Part shown: positions 30,694 to 39,625 of the stretch, piece after piece
Position numbering within the stretch: the first letter of the stretch is position 1
How the letters are laid out: every line of letters starts with the position of its first letter
Source: a bacterium
GTDB lineage: Bacteria > Bacteroidota > Bacteroidia > Flavobacteriales > Schleiferiaceae
Direction: 5' to 3'
DNA length: 64,000 nt
Assembly: GCA_016125155.1 (NCBI GenBank)
Contig: WGMI01000010.1
Span: 16,428-80,427 of the forward strand
Translations under genes and position numbers: made by a program
The notes under the pieces: generated by a model
The model's database searches: none
Seen by the model: only the letters and a program-made list of their open reading frames with translations
What the model was told of the DNA's origin: nothing

Positions 30694-33318
30694 ATGTCGC
30701 TCGAGACCACCTACCAGCCCGCGCAGATCGAAGACAAATGGTATGCGTATTGGCTGGAGCACAAGCTGTTTGCCGCCAGGCCCAATCCGGACAAGGAGCC
30801 CTACTCCATCGTAATTCCCCCGCCCAATGTCACCGGGGTGTTGCATATGGGGCATATGCTCAACAACACGCTCCAAGACGTCCTCATTCGTCGGGCCCGG
30901 ATGCGGGGGTACGAAGCCTGCTGGGTGCCCGGTACCGACCACGCCTCGATTGCCACGGAAGCCAAGGTCGTGGCCTTGCTCAAAGAACAGGGATTGAGCA
31001 AGGAAAGCCTGGGTCGCGAAGCCTTTCTCGAACACGCCTTCGCGTGGAAAGAAAAATATGGGGGCATCATTCTCGAACAACTCAAAAAGCTCGGAGCCAG
31101 TTGCGATTGGGACCGCACCCGCTTTACGATGGAGCCCGAGTTGTATCAGTCCGTTGTCGATGTTTTTGTGGATTTGTACGACAAGGGCCGGATTTACCGC
31201 GGCATCCGCATGGTCAACTGGGATCCCCAGGGGCGAACGGCTTTGAGCGACGACGAGGTCCTGCACAAAGAGGTCGAGCGCAAGATGTACTACGTCCGCT
31301 ATCGCTTTGCCGAGGGCGAAGGATTTTTAACGGTGGCCACGGTGCGCCCCGAAACGATTATGGCGGACGTGGCCGTGGCCGTGCACCCCACCGACGAGCG
31401 CTATGCAGGGTTGATTGGTCGGAAGGTCCTCATTCCGCTGATCGACAAACCCATTCCTATTATCGCCGACGATTATGTCGACCCGGCCTTTGGAACGGGT
31501 TGCCTCAAGGTTACCCCGGCCCACGATCCCAACGACTACGCGATTGGGATGCGGCATGGCCTCGAGGTAATCGATCTGTTGAACGAAGACGGAACGCTCA
31601 ACGAACAGGCCCAAATTCACGTCGGCGAAGACCGTTTTGCCGCCCGCAAGAGCATTGCCCTCGAACTCGAAGCCTCGGGTTTGTTGGAGAAAACCGAATC
31701 GGTCCGCAGCTCGGTCGGGTTTTCGGAGCGCACCGACGCCGTGGTCGAACCTCGGCTCTCGACCCAGTGGTTTCTGAAAATCGGCGATTTGGTGCCCCCG
31801 GCGCTCGAAAGAGTCCTCGACGACACCATTCAGTTGCACCCGCCCAAGTTCAAAAACATGTACCGGGTCTGGATGGAAAATGTCCGCGACTGGTGCATTT
31901 CCCGTCAGCTGTGGTGGGGGCACCGCATACCGGCCTGGCACGGACCCGACGGACGCGTGGTCGTGGCCCGAAACGAAGCCGAAGCCCGGTCTCGTTGGCA
32001 AGCCGAGTACGGTCCGCTCGACGGCCCCCTCGTTCAAGATCCGGATGTGCTCGATACGTGGTTTAGTTCGTGGCTCTGGCCCATAAGCGTTTTTGATCCC
32101 CAGGTATTCCGCACCGGAAAGCCCAATGAAACACTGCGCTATTTCTATCCCACGCGCGACTTGATTACCGCTCCGGAAATCTTGTTTTTCTGGGTGGCGC
32201 GCATGGTAATGGCAGGGTACGAATACCTCGACGAGGCTCCGTTTAAAAACGTCTATTTGACCGGCATTGTCCGGGACAAACTCGGGCGCAAAATGTCCAA
32301 ATCGCTCGGAAACTCTCCCGACCCCCTCCAACTCATCGAGCAGTTTGGAGCCGATGGGGTGCGCACGGGTATGCTTTTCAGCAGCCCTGCGGGCAACGAC
32401 CTGCTCTACGATGAAAAGCTCGTGGAACAAGGACGGAATTTTGCCAACAAAGTTTGGAATGCTTTTCGGCTGGTGGACGGCTGGCCATCGGCCACAGTGG
32501 AGGTGGGTCAAGCTGAACTCGAGGCCATGGCGTGGTTTGAAGCAAGGATGGCCCAAGGCCTGAGCGAAATAGACCGCTGTTTTGAAGAATACCGTCTGGC
32601 CGATGCACTGATGGCGGTGTACAAGCTGGTGTGGGACGATTTCTGCGCCTGGTATTTGGAAGCCGTCAAGCCTCCCTTTGGCGCCCCCATTGCAGCATCG
32701 GTGCTGGAGCACACCCGGCATTTCTTCGAAGTATTGCTCAGGATAATGCACCCCTTTATGCCCTTTCTCACCGAAGAATTGTGGCACAGGATCGGGTCGC
32801 GTGCGGCCGGAGAAAGCATATGCACCAGTCCCTGGCCCGTTTTGGGATCGTTCAATCCTGAGCTCATTGCACGCTTCGAAACCGATCGAGCAATTGTGGT
32901 GGGCGTACGGGCTTTGAGAAACGAAAAGAACCTGAGCCCGAAAGAAAGCCTGAGGTTGTTCCACAGCCCGGGAGCCGACTTCGACCGGGGATTGGTGACC
33001 AAAATGGCGCACGTATCCGAACCCGAAGCTACCGATACAGCCCCCGAACAGTCGGCGAGTTTCCGGGTAGGGCAGCACGAATTTTACGTTCCCCTGAGCG
33101 GCTTGATCGATCCAGAAGCCGAAATCAAAAAGCTCAAATCGGAGAAAGACTACCTAGAAGGGTTTAAGCGCAGCGTCCAAGCCAAGCTCCAGAACGAGCG
33201 CTTTGTGGGCAGCGCCCCGGCCGAAGTAGTCCAGCGCGAGCGAGACAAACTGGCCGATGCCGATTCCAAGATCTCGGCCATCGACGCGTTGGTTCACGCC
33301 CTAGAGGCCTCAAAATAA
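30694..33318 (+). CDS. valS: Valyl-tRNA synthetase
   Basis: This 874-residue class I synthetase charges tRNA-Val. The HIGH box is HMGH (residues 51-54, after PPPNVTGVL) and the KMSKS box is at residues 533-537. Between them lies the editing domain (FLTVATVRPETIMADVAVAV and FGTGCLKVTPAHDPNDY). The anticodon-binding domain follows, and the C-terminus is the coiled-coil arm typical of ValRS (EIKKLKSEKDYLEGFKRSVQ). Length and order are normal. ATG 30694 gives the usual MSLETTYQPAQIEDKWY start; the frame is open far upstream, but that region is antisense to the trans-sulfuration gene and unlikely to be translated. Confidence 0.97.
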   Translation: MSLETTYQPAQIEDKWYAYWLEHKLFAARPNPDKEPYSIVIPPPNVTGVLHMGHMLNNTLQDVLIRRARMRGYEACWVPGTDHASIATEAKVVALLKEQGLSKESLGREAFLEHAFAWKEKYGGIILEQLKKLGASCDWDRTRFTMEPELYQSVVDVFVDLYDKGRIYRGIRMVNWDPQGRTALSDDEVLHKEVERKMYYVRYRFAEGEGFLTVATVRPETIMADVAVAVHPTDERYAGLIGRKVLIPLIDKPIPIIADDYVDPAFGTGCLKVTPAHDPNDYAIGMRHGLEVIDLLNEDGTLNEQAQIHVGEDRFAARKSIALELEASGLLEKTESVRSSVGFSERTDAVVEPRLSTQWFLKIGDLVPPALERVLDDTIQLHPPKFKNMYRVWMENVRDWCISRQLWWGHRIPAWHGPDGRVVVARNEAEARSRWQAEYGPLDGPLVQDPDVLDTWFSSWLWPISVFDPQVFRTGKPNETLRYFYPTRDLITAPEILFFWVARMVMAGYEYLDEAPFKNVYLTGIVRDKLGRKMSKSLGNSPDPLQLIEQFGADGVRTGMLFSSPAGNDLLYDEKLVEQGRNFANKVWNAFRLVDGWPSATVEVGQAELEAMAWFEARMAQGLSEIDRCFEEYRLADALMAVYKLVWDDFCAWYLEAVKPPFGAPIAASVLEHTRHFFEVLLRIMHPFMPFLTEELWHRIGSRAAGESICTSPWPVLGSFNPELIARFETDRAIVVGVRALRNEKNLSPKESLRLFHSPGADFDRGLVTKMAHVSEPEATDTAPEQSASFRVGQHEFYVPLSGLIDPEAEIKKLKSEKDYLEGFKRSVQAKLQNERFVGSAPAEVVQRERDKLADADSKISAIDALVHALEASK

Positions 33319-33323
33319 ACCCA

Positions 33324-33339
33324 TTCCCACTTTTGGGAA
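33324..33339 (-). terminator. Possible terminator between valS and the convergent lipoprotein gene
   Basis: TTCCCA and TGGGAA form a six-base-pair stem with a four-base loop. On the minus strand it is followed by TGGGTTTATTTTG, a U-rich tail, and lies 22 bases after the lipoprotein stop. It could also slow valS transcripts from the other side. The short stem keeps confidence low. Confidence 0.35.
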
Positions 33340-33361
33340 GGCTGGTTTGGGCGGGGCCCTA

Positions 33362-33883
33362 CTATTGATAACGGGCCACGGGGCTCAACCGAATTCGATC
33401 GAATCGGGATGAAAGACTGTCGTATTGCTCTTGGAGAGACGTGGATCCGCGGTATTCAATCTGAAAATAAACCGACAGCGAAAATTTGCCCGGATTGTTG
33501 TCGAAGGCATTGCGCAGGGGAATGGGTGGACTGAGGGCCTTCCACTGCCGTTGACCTGTTGGGTCGAGTTCAAAAAAGAGCGGATCGGCCCCTGAAAAGC
33601 GAATCCGAGCGCGAACGCGTTCAAACGCGCCATCGACGGTCATTCCCAATTGGGTGTTGGATGCTGTACAAATCGATTCATAATCAGGGGCCAACCAACG
33701 CAATACCAAACGGCCAGCCTCTGGATTGTACTCCAAAGTTTGAAATTGTTCAAAGGGCGGAATGGTATTGAAAGTCTGCTCAGGCAAACGCGGACCGCAC
33801 GTCTCGGTTTCTTCCAGACTGCATCCCCCTGTCCCGAGAATTACCAAGGCCCACAGGAGGTTGAGGACGTTGTTTTGTTTCAT
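33362..33883 (-). CDS. Lipoprotein of a local three-member paralogous family (member 1)
   Basis: This 173-residue protein has a signal peptide and a lipobox ending GTGGC (Cys ~21). Mature-region landmarks shared with the next two genes are CGPRLPEQTF, LVLRWLAPDYESIC and RNAFDNNPGKFSLSVYFQIEY. It ends SPVARYQ, matching PIARYQ in member 2. Two conserved cysteines after the lipid cysteine could form a disulfide. The strand-rich pattern suggests a small beta domain on the cell surface or in the periplasm. ATG 33883 places the signal peptide correctly; a TTG 24 bases upstream is less likely. I know of no family name. The three genes lie in a row on one strand, probably from a duplication. Confidence 0.8.
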   Translation of the reverse strand: MKQNNVLNLLWALVILGTGGCSLEETETCGPRLPEQTFNTIPPFEQFQTLEYNPEAGRLVLRWLAPDYESICTASNTQLGMTVDGAFERVRARIRFSGADPLFFELDPTGQRQWKALSPPIPLRNAFDNNPGKFSLSVYFQIEYRGSTSLQEQYDSLSSRFDRIRLSPVARYQ

Positions 33884-34039
33884 AGAATTCAGCTGATCAA
33901 TGGTCAAAAGTCTTAAGTAGAACTTGAGCCTTCATCAATGGAAAATGAAGAAATGCGACTCAAGCCCAAAATCATGGGATTGGGCTAGGCCCTTTCGGAC
34001 AAAGAACACGGCCCTCTCAATTGCGCAAAAGGAAAGAAG

Positions 34040-34537
34040 CTATTGATAGCGTGCAATGGGTGCGATGGTACACGATTGAAAGCGCGTGGCAAAATGATCG
34101 TATAGGGTCTGAATCGCTCCCGAACCGGCCCCGGAGAAATAGAAATCGATGGAAAACCCGAACGAGCCCGGATTGTTGTCGAAGGTCGCCTGCAAGGGGA
34201 GTTCTTCTCCTGAACCTTTCCAACGATCAGATACTACTTCGTCGAGGGCAAATCGAAAAACCCGACCGTCCCGCCATTCAACGCGACCGATAACAGAATC
34301 CGCCGTTCCCAAATAGAGCAGGTCCATGCGGGTTCCGGCCGAACTGCACAAGGCTTCGTACCCCTCGGTTTGCCAGCGCAAGCCCAAGCCATTGCCCAAT
34401 ACGGAAAACGATCCGATGGGCGGAAGGGTGTCGTAGACCGCTTCGGGCAGACGGGCACCGCAGACCGAGGTCTCATTCCCCTTGGAGCATGCCAAAGACA
34501 TTCCCATGAGGGTAAAACAAATCAGGGTACTTTTCAT
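34040..34537 (-). CDS. Lipoprotein of a local three-member paralogous family (member 2)
   Basis: This 165-residue protein starts MKSTLICFTLMGMSLACSKG, so the lipobox is LAC with Cys 17. Shared landmarks are CGARLPEAVYDTLPP, LGLRWQTEGYEALC and QATFDNNPGSFGFSIDFYFS, and it ends PIARYQ. It aligns along its whole length with member 1 and more weakly with member 3. An ATG 15 bases upstream (MDIWGMKST) is an alternative start. A GACATTTG sequence just before the start resembles a -7 element with one mismatch. The function is unknown; a lipid-anchored envelope role is all the sequence supports. Confidence 0.78.
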   Translation of the reverse strand: MKSTLICFTLMGMSLACSKGNETSVCGARLPEAVYDTLPPIGSFSVLGNGLGLRWQTEGYEALCSSAGTRMDLLYLGTADSVIGRVEWRDGRVFRFALDEVVSDRWKGSGEELPLQATFDNNPGSFGFSIDFYFSGAGSGAIQTLYDHFATRFQSCTIAPIARYQ

Positions 34538-34579
34538 ACCCCAAATGTCCATCGCAGTTCTCAACACCGAGCACTGGGC

Positions 34580-35095
34580 TCACAAATGCATATAAGCTTG
34601 AGGGAGAATCTCGAATTCGATGAGTTGGGCCTCAAGGGCGTCGATGATCGCGCCCAAATCGTCGGGGCCGGTGTATGCAAAACGAAAATCGACCTCCACC
34701 CAGGCTGAAGCGGGTCCATTGCCAAAATCGACGTCGAAGTATCGAGGGACCGATTCTCCAGTCCATCGGTTTCCTTGTTGAGCGAGGGCCAGATTCGAAA
34801 GACCGTTTTCTCTCCAGCGCACGCGCGCCTCTTCGATGTCAAAATTGCCGGCGGCCTCAAGGACAAAAGCCGACGGAGCAAACGTGCACATTCCGGTCAA
34901 TTTGGAAGAGCGGTAGCGCAACAGCACTTGACCTTGCCCAGCATCGTAATTCAACACAGAGAATTCAGAATCCTTGAAAGCAGTTACGGGCATAGATTCG
35001 ATCGAAGGGCCGCATTTTTGTTCGTCGACAGCAGTGCAAGCAGCCATCAAAATGAGCAGTACAAACAGGGAAGAAAGACGTAGCAGACGGTTCAT
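34580..35095 (-). CDS. Lipoprotein of a local three-member paralogous family (member 3)
   Basis: This 171-residue protein has a clear signal peptide (LLRLSSLFVLLILMAAC, Cys ~20). Shared landmarks are KCGPSIES, FSVLNYDAGQGQVLLRY, a second cysteine in LTGMCTF, and DVDFGNGPASAWVEVDFRFAYTG in place of the FDNNPG block. It lacks the ARYQ ending and is the most diverged copy. It is transcribed first and has a good promoter at 35116-35146, so the three genes may be one unit. The 102-base gap before member 1 and the 42-base gap before member 2 hold no other gene. The function is unknown. Confidence 0.8.
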   Translation of the reverse strand: MNRLLRLSSLFVLLILMAACTAVDEQKCGPSIESMPVTAFKDSEFSVLNYDAGQGQVLLRYRSSKLTGMCTFAPSAFVLEAAGNFDIEEARVRWRENGLSNLALAQQGNRWTGESVPRYFDVDFGNGPASAWVEVDFRFAYTGPDDLGAIIDALEAQLIEFEILPQAYMHL

Positions 35096-35115
35096 TGGGT
35101 TTCATTTTGTTATAG

Positions 35116-35146
35116 CAAATATACTACAACATTTGAAACACGCAAC
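35116..35146 (-). promoter_or_regulatory. Two-part promoter for the lipoprotein family
   Basis: On the minus strand GTTG (35146-35143), a 19-base spacer and TATATTTG (35123-35116) give three of four and eight of eight matches to the Bacteroidota TTTG-N19-TAnnTTTG promoter. The -7 element ends 20 bases before the ATG at 35095. Confidence 0.7.
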
Positions 35147-35148
35147 CC

Positions 35149-35922
35149 CTATCCTTCAGATTGAGGTCCGCGTTGTCGAATAACCTCGGCCAAGAAAATT
35201 CCCGCGGACACCGATACATTGAGCGAAGCCGTTTGACCGAGCATGGGGATGGCGCAGCGCTCGTCGCAGAGGTCCAAATAGGCTTCAGAAATGCCGTCTT
35301 CTTCCGAACCCAGCACCAGTGCCAGGGGTCCGGTTAAATCCGCCTCGAACAAAGTGGCTTGTGCCTTCTCGGTACAGGCCACCAAACGAAGCCCGCTTTG
35401 CTTGAGATCGGACAAAGCGCGTTTGAGGTTGTCTTCCCGACAAATGGGAATGCGCTGTAGCGCACCCGCCGATGTTTTCAGCGCATCGGCACCCACCGGA
35501 GAAGCGCCCCGAGAAGGCAAGAGGATGGCATGGGCACCGAGGCATTCCGCCGAACGAACAATGGCGCCGAAGTTGCGCACATCGGTGATGCGGTCCAACA
35601 CCACGATGAGCGGATCTCGGCCCGACTCGAAGAGCGTAGGGAGCAACTGGAACAAAGACGCGTACTCCACCTCGGCCAAAAAGGCGAACACGCCTTGATG
35701 GTTTTTGCGGGTCAGGCGGTTGAGCTTTTCGAGGGGGACGCTCTGAAAAGGGATGTTTCGCTCTTTGAGCAAACGCATCAGTTGCTTGGCCAAATCACCT
35801 TGCAAACCTCTCTGGATCATCACTTTGTCAACCTCTTTTCCCGCCTCTATGGCTTCGATGACGGGCCTAATACCAAAAACCGGGCGACTGCCGCTGGATT
35901 CGGAGCTGTGCGTCTCGGGCAT
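35149..35922 (-). CDS. rlmB: 23S rRNA 2'-O-methyltransferase, TrmH/SpoU family (RlmB-like)
   Basis: This 257-residue enzyme has an N-terminal substrate-binding domain (VFGIRPVIEAIEAGKEVDKV and RKNHQGVFAFL). The SPOUT knot domain has the family motifs DRITDVRNFGAIVRSAE, LALVLGSEEDGISE and IPMLGQTASLNVSVSAG, where SAM binds. It probably methylates G2251 of 23S rRNA, as RlmB does; other TrmH-family targets cannot be excluded. ATG 35922 lies 56 bases inside the end of the GWxTD gene. No shorter start keeps the conserved N-terminus, so the overlap is probably real. It is the last gene of an ung-Omp85-GWxTD-rlmB run. Confidence 0.92.
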   Translation of the reverse strand: MPETHSSESSGSRPVFGIRPVIEAIEAGKEVDKVMIQRGLQGDLAKQLMRLLKERNIPFQSVPLEKLNRLTRKNHQGVFAFLAEVEYASLFQLLPTLFESGRDPLIVVLDRITDVRNFGAIVRSAECLGAHAILLPSRGASPVGADALKTSAGALQRIPICREDNLKRALSDLKQSGLRLVACTEKAQATLFEADLTGPLALVLGSEEDGISEAYLDLCDERCAIPMLGQTASLNVSVSAGIFLAEVIRQRGPQSEG

Positions 35923-37210
35923 CTTGTTCTCGTTTTATATCTGCACTTCCATACACCTTGCCCGACCTCCATCCGGCTATGGCCTGTTGCCATCCGTAGC
36001 GGTGGTCGGCCAAGCGCACCAGCGAATAGTCTTGATCGGTAAAGGGGTTCTCTACCCGAACAAACTCAAAGGCATAACTGAGGGCCGATTGTCGGTTCCC
36101 GTAATACCAGCGCTCCCGGTCTCCAAGATCGAGCACTTCGTCCGGAGGTCCATACACCACGTACAGGATGCCTCGATCGGTCCTCCACCCCGGGGTGTAG
36201 GACGTAAAACGCTCGTTCGCTTCTTCGACCCTGCGGTAAAACGCCTCGATCAAGGTCCGGGCCCGTTCGGGGCTGCCGCCTATTTTGAGCCAAAATCGAT
36301 CGACTTCGCGCTTTATGGAATCGGGATTCCCCGACTGGGCCAAGGTTTCGTACTCCTTTTTGGTCGTCAGATAACGCAAGGGGGGCGCCAGCTCCGTTCG
36401 GAGCGAAAGCCGGGGATAGTCCGGTCCCAGCGCAAAAGCGGTAAAGCCCGAGAGTCCGGCGCTGTCGACCTGGAAATGATACAGCCCCGGTCGATCAAAA
36501 GTCAGCGTGTCAGACAGACGCACAAGGCCAACGCTGTCGCCGGAAAAATCGAAACTGCCGGATTCGTTCGACGCAAAAGGAGGAGTGGCCAAGGGGTATT
36601 CGGTGCCGAAATAGCGCACAAAAAGCCGATCTGGACAGCGACCGCATTCGAGGGTATAGGCTGCCCTAGGTCGAACCCAAGGGGTTTCGATCCAGGTTTG
36701 ACCAGACACATCGCGAAGCCGGAAGTACTGCCGATTTTGGGCATCTGCACCATCGAGCCGTGCAGCGACCTTGGCTTCCGAACCCCGTTGGGGATCGCGA
36801 ACGACCATATCGAGGGTGTACTCACCGCCTGCCCCCTCCGCGGTGGGCCGGAGCAGCCCCCATTCGAACAAGAGCTTTCCCCCGTCGACCCCTGATTTAT
36901 AATCTCGAAACTTCAGGGTCCCCGAATCGACCAAAACCCCGTTGACTTGGTTGAGCAAACGATACTCGATCTCGATCAGGGCGCGAAAATCGGCGCCCAC
37001 GGCCTCGGTCTTGTACAGCAAATCGGACCGGTCGAGAACAAGGCGGATCCAACTGCTGTCTACCGATGGGTGATAGACCGATACCGAAGGGCGCAAACCC
37101 GTGGCATCGTCTCGGTATTTATAGGCCAAATTTTGAGCCGTCTCGGTCCGGGGACTGCTGCACCCGCCGATTATACCCATCAAGACCCAAACCCACCTCT
37201 GTTGGCGCAT
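35867..37210 (-). CDS. GWxTD domain lipoprotein
   Basis: This 447-residue protein has a signal peptide with the lipobox IIGGC (Cys ~17). The GWxTD domain is at the C-terminus: PGWRTDRGILYVVYGPPDEV (~355) followed by RERWYYGNRQSALSYAFEF, the core of that uncharacterised family. The middle is strand-rich. Two extra cysteines (LECGRCPD, ~205) form a C-x-x-C. GWxTD proteins occur mostly in Bacteroidota and related phyla, and their role is unknown. It starts 56 bases after the Omp85-like gene, and its last 56 bases overlap rlmB. Proximity to an outer-membrane barrel suggests envelope work. Confidence 0.88.
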   Translation of the reverse strand: MRQQRWVWVLMGIIGGCSSPRTETAQNLAYKYRDDATGLRPSVSVYHPSVDSSWIRLVLDRSDLLYKTEAVGADFRALIEIEYRLLNQVNGVLVDSGTLKFRDYKSGVDGGKLLFEWGLLRPTAEGAGGEYTLDMVVRDPQRGSEAKVAARLDGADAQNRQYFRLRDVSGQTWIETPWVRPRAAYTLECGRCPDRLFVRYFGTEYPLATPPFASNESGSFDFSGDSVGLVRLSDTLTFDRPGLYHFQVDSAGLSGFTAFALGPDYPRLSLRTELAPPLRYLTTKKEYETLAQSGNPDSIKREVDRFWLKIGGSPERARTLIEAFYRRVEEANERFTSYTPGWRTDRGILYVVYGPPDEVLDLGDRERWYYGNRQSALSYAFEFVRVENPFTDQDYSLVRLADHRYGWQQAIAGWRSGKVYGSADIKREQDARDAQLRIQRQSPGFWY

Positions 37211-37266
37211 CCTACAAATTTAACCCCTGAACGCCGCATTGCGCTCAAGCGTGTCTCGTTGGCTTT

Positions 37267-38850
37267 TCAAAACAACGTTTCGAATCGAATGTGCAAGGCC
37301 GTCAATCGGACATCGAACCCCTGAGTGTCGGTTCCAGGAACCCAGGCTTCGACAGCCAACTCGGCCTTGCCCAAAGCCAGACTCAGCCCTAACCCAAGCC
37401 CCCCCCTGATAGACAAGGCCCCCGGTCGCTCGTCGGACACCATTCCGTCGGCCAGGATGGCAAAGAGCGTTTGCCGATCGAGTTGTCGGCGATACTCCAA
37501 GGTCCCCAGGGCAAAGTGGGCGGCAAAAACCGAAAGCGGGGGTATGCCCCTCAAACTGCCGGGACCGCCCAGCCGAAAGCGCTCGTTGGGCGCGGGAACG
37601 GCCCCGGGCATACTCCCTGCCTTAAGGGCAGCAAAACCCGCGTTCCGCTTTCTGAAGACCCGCTGCTTCTCGAGTTCGAGTTCGAGGCGGTACTGGGACT
37701 CAACCGTTCCTGTTCGCCTCCGGCTTCCCGCGAGGGCTTTGAGCCGAAAATACGCTTCCGGATAGAGTCCAAACCGGGCGTCGCGCTCGTCGATGCCAAC
37801 TTCAATGCCGAGCAGTTCTTTGGAGTAGTCGGAAAAATCGGAGGTCTCTAAGGGAACTCTGGAGCGTTCCAGAAGCAGGACGGCTCCAAGCCAAGCAGAC
37901 CGATTGAGCAGGTAGTCGATGCCCGCATCGGTCTTGAACGTGGCAAAGCTGCTGTCTTGGCGCAAAAACTGAAACGAGGCATTTAAACGAACCGGCGTAG
38001 CCCACACATAGGGAAGGCTGAGTCGAAGATCCAGCTGCTGCGATTGCTCGGGCAAGGCCTCCCAGAAAATTCGAATCTGCTCTCCGCTCCGGAACAAATC
38101 GACCCATTTGAGGTCAAAACGACCGGTCACTACAGTGCGGCCATCGGCTTGGGTACTCAGTCCCAAGAGGGCATCGAGCCGGTTTGAAGGCAGTTTGGAA
38201 GGATAGAGATAGAGCGTGGTTTTTTGCTCCCCGTAGAGAACGGCCGGGGGTTGAGTGAATGCACACAATCCGCTTTTGAGCGCATCTTGTTCAAGGGTTT
38301 TGATGCGGTCATAGGGGAGCGGCTGTCCGAGGCGGAGGTCAAAATAGTGTTTGAGCCAACCCCTTGGAATTCGATAGGTTCCTTTCTGAACCAAGCTATC
38401 GAGGGCCACGGCTGGCCCGGGGTCCCAGCGGCCCGAAATTTCGACCGCCTCTCCTTGAAAACCGATGCTCTGAGGCTCAAACTGCGCAAAGGGAAATCCC
38501 CGGGCATCCCATTCTGTCCAGGTCTGTGCCCAATCGACCACCGACGCCCCTGTGGAGTCCCGAACGCTGCGGCGCATGAGCGGACCGGGCGCGATGCGGT
38601 AGGTTACGGTATCCGAACGCAGGCTGCGCTCCGTTCTTCTCAACCAATAACCTTGTTGATCCAGAGCGGCCTCCAACGCCTCCCGCTCGGTCTCCCACCC
38701 CAGGCTGTCGGTCAAAAACTGTGGGCTTGCTCCCGGAACCAAAGACGCGATGCGGTAGACCCGAGGGGCAGGACGCCCTTGGGCGGATACCGACAAAACG
38801 GTGGCTAGCCACCATCCCAACGCGATCGCCCATCGCCCTACAGCGTCCAT
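37267..38850 (-). CDS. Omp85/BamA-superfamily outer-membrane protein
   Basis: This 527-residue protein has a signal peptide (to about VSAQG, residue 25). One or two POTRA-like segments follow (residues ~30-90, and LGQPLPYDRIKTLEQDALKS at ~175-205), then a beta barrel from about 225. The barrel carries the Omp85 signature RFRLGGPGSLRGIPP (~430) and ends in alternating strands with a terminal phenylalanine, the usual outer-membrane insertion signal. It is shorter than BamA (five POTRAs) and closer to the small surface-antigen/TamA-like members. It could assemble or export a protein or lipid partner; the adjoining GWxTD lipoprotein is a candidate. It overlaps the ung stop by 13 bases. Confidence 0.83.
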   Translation of the reverse strand: MDAVGRWAIALGWWLATVLSVSAQGRPAPRVYRIASLVPGASPQFLTDSLGWETEREALEAALDQQGYWLRRTERSLRSDTVTYRIAPGPLMRRSVRDSTGASVVDWAQTWTEWDARGFPFAQFEPQSIGFQGEAVEISGRWDPGPAVALDSLVQKGTYRIPRGWLKHYFDLRLGQPLPYDRIKTLEQDALKSGLCAFTQPPAVLYGEQKTTLYLYPSKLPSNRLDALLGLSTQADGRTVVTGRFDLKWVDLFRSGEQIRIFWEALPEQSQQLDLRLSLPYVWATPVRLNASFQFLRQDSSFATFKTDAGIDYLLNRSAWLGAVLLLERSRVPLETSDFSDYSKELLGIEVGIDERDARFGLYPEAYFRLKALAGSRRRTGTVESQYRLELELEKQRVFRKRNAGFAALKAGSMPGAVPAPNERFRLGGPGSLRGIPPLSVFAAHFALGTLEYRRQLDRQTLFAILADGMVSDERPGALSIRGGLGLGLSLALGKAELAVEAWVPGTDTQGFDVRLTALHIRFETLF

Positions 38851-39512
38851 ACTACGGGAGAAACCCCACGGGCTTCCAATAAGCGATTGGCTTCAGAAAA
38901 ATGCCCGCAGCCCAAAAAGCCGCGGTGGGCGCTCAAGGGCGATGGATGCGATGCCCTCAGCACGGGATGCCCCAGGGGGTTGTAGCGGTCGATGCGCGCT
39001 TGAGCGGGTTGGCCCCAGCCCAAGAAAACCTTGGGGGACGGATCGTCCATCAAAAAAGCCAAAACCGCATCGGTGAGTCGCTCCCATTTCCAGTGGGCAT
39101 GGGCCAAAGCGCGGCCCGGAGCCGTGCTCCAATGGGTGTTGATCAGCAGCACCCCCGATCGGGCCCAAGGCGTTAAATCGCCTAAAGCGTTGCCGCTGAG
39201 CGGATCAGAAAAGGCGTCGGGAAGATCGCGCCGAAGCTCTTTGAGGATATTGCGCAAACTGGGAGGCAAGGCTTGCCCCCCTTGAACCGAAAAAGCCAAA
39301 CCGCAGGCTTGACCCGGTCCGTGATAGGGATCTTGCCCCAAGACCACCGCCTTGACCGCATCTGGAGGACAGAGTTCCAAAGCGCGGAATACGAAATCCG
39401 GGGGTGGACACAGTCCCTCTCCCTTGAGAGCCTGCTGGACCGAGCTTTCCCAAAACGCCCAATCGTCCGGATGGAGGCGCGCCGCCAAGACCCGTGCCCA
39501 AAAAAAGGGCAT
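38838..39512 (-). CDS. ung: Uracil-DNA glycosylase
   Basis: This 224-residue enzyme removes uracil from DNA. The water-activating motif is GQDPYHGPGQACGLAFSV with catalytic Asp, and the leucine-loop motif is HPSPLSAHRGFLGCGHF. The usual GVLLLNTxLTV segment reads GVLLINTHWSTAPG, which is a modest departure. ATG 39512 is chosen; GTG 39548 and the following TTG would add 12 residues in the same frame. It is the first gene of a minus-strand run with the Omp85 and GWxTD genes. Divergent from it is the small lipoprotein-ytxJ pair. Confidence 0.93.
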   Translation of the reverse strand: MPFFWARVLAARLHPDDWAFWESSVQQALKGEGLCPPPDFVFRALELCPPDAVKAVVLGQDPYHGPGQACGLAFSVQGGQALPPSLRNILKELRRDLPDAFSDPLSGNALGDLTPWARSGVLLINTHWSTAPGRALAHAHWKWERLTDAVLAFLMDDPSPKVFLGWGQPAQARIDRYNPLGHPVLRASHPSPLSAHRGFLGCGHFSEANRLLEARGVSPVVWTL

Positions 39513-39599
39513 GCGTTCGAGAAACAACTCAGCTGGGGTTTTCAACACAACACTCGTTAAACTTCTGCGTTAATAACCTCACAACGCCTGGTTCTATTG

Positions 39600-39607
39600 T
39601 AATTTTG
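39600..39607 (+). promoter_or_regulatory. -7 promoter element for the small lipoprotein-ytxJ unit
   Basis: TAATTTTG is an exact -7 match 18 bases before the ATG at 39626. No TTTG lies at the standard spacing. It supports the small gene being a real transcript start. Confidence 0.5.
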
Positions 39608-39625
39608 TGTTCAAACTTCGCACCA

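Noticed and set aside
31327..33078. A 583-codon minus-strand open frame opposite valS
   Set aside because: It mirrors valS codons in a GC-rich gene, has no recognisable motif, and valS is certain on the other strand.
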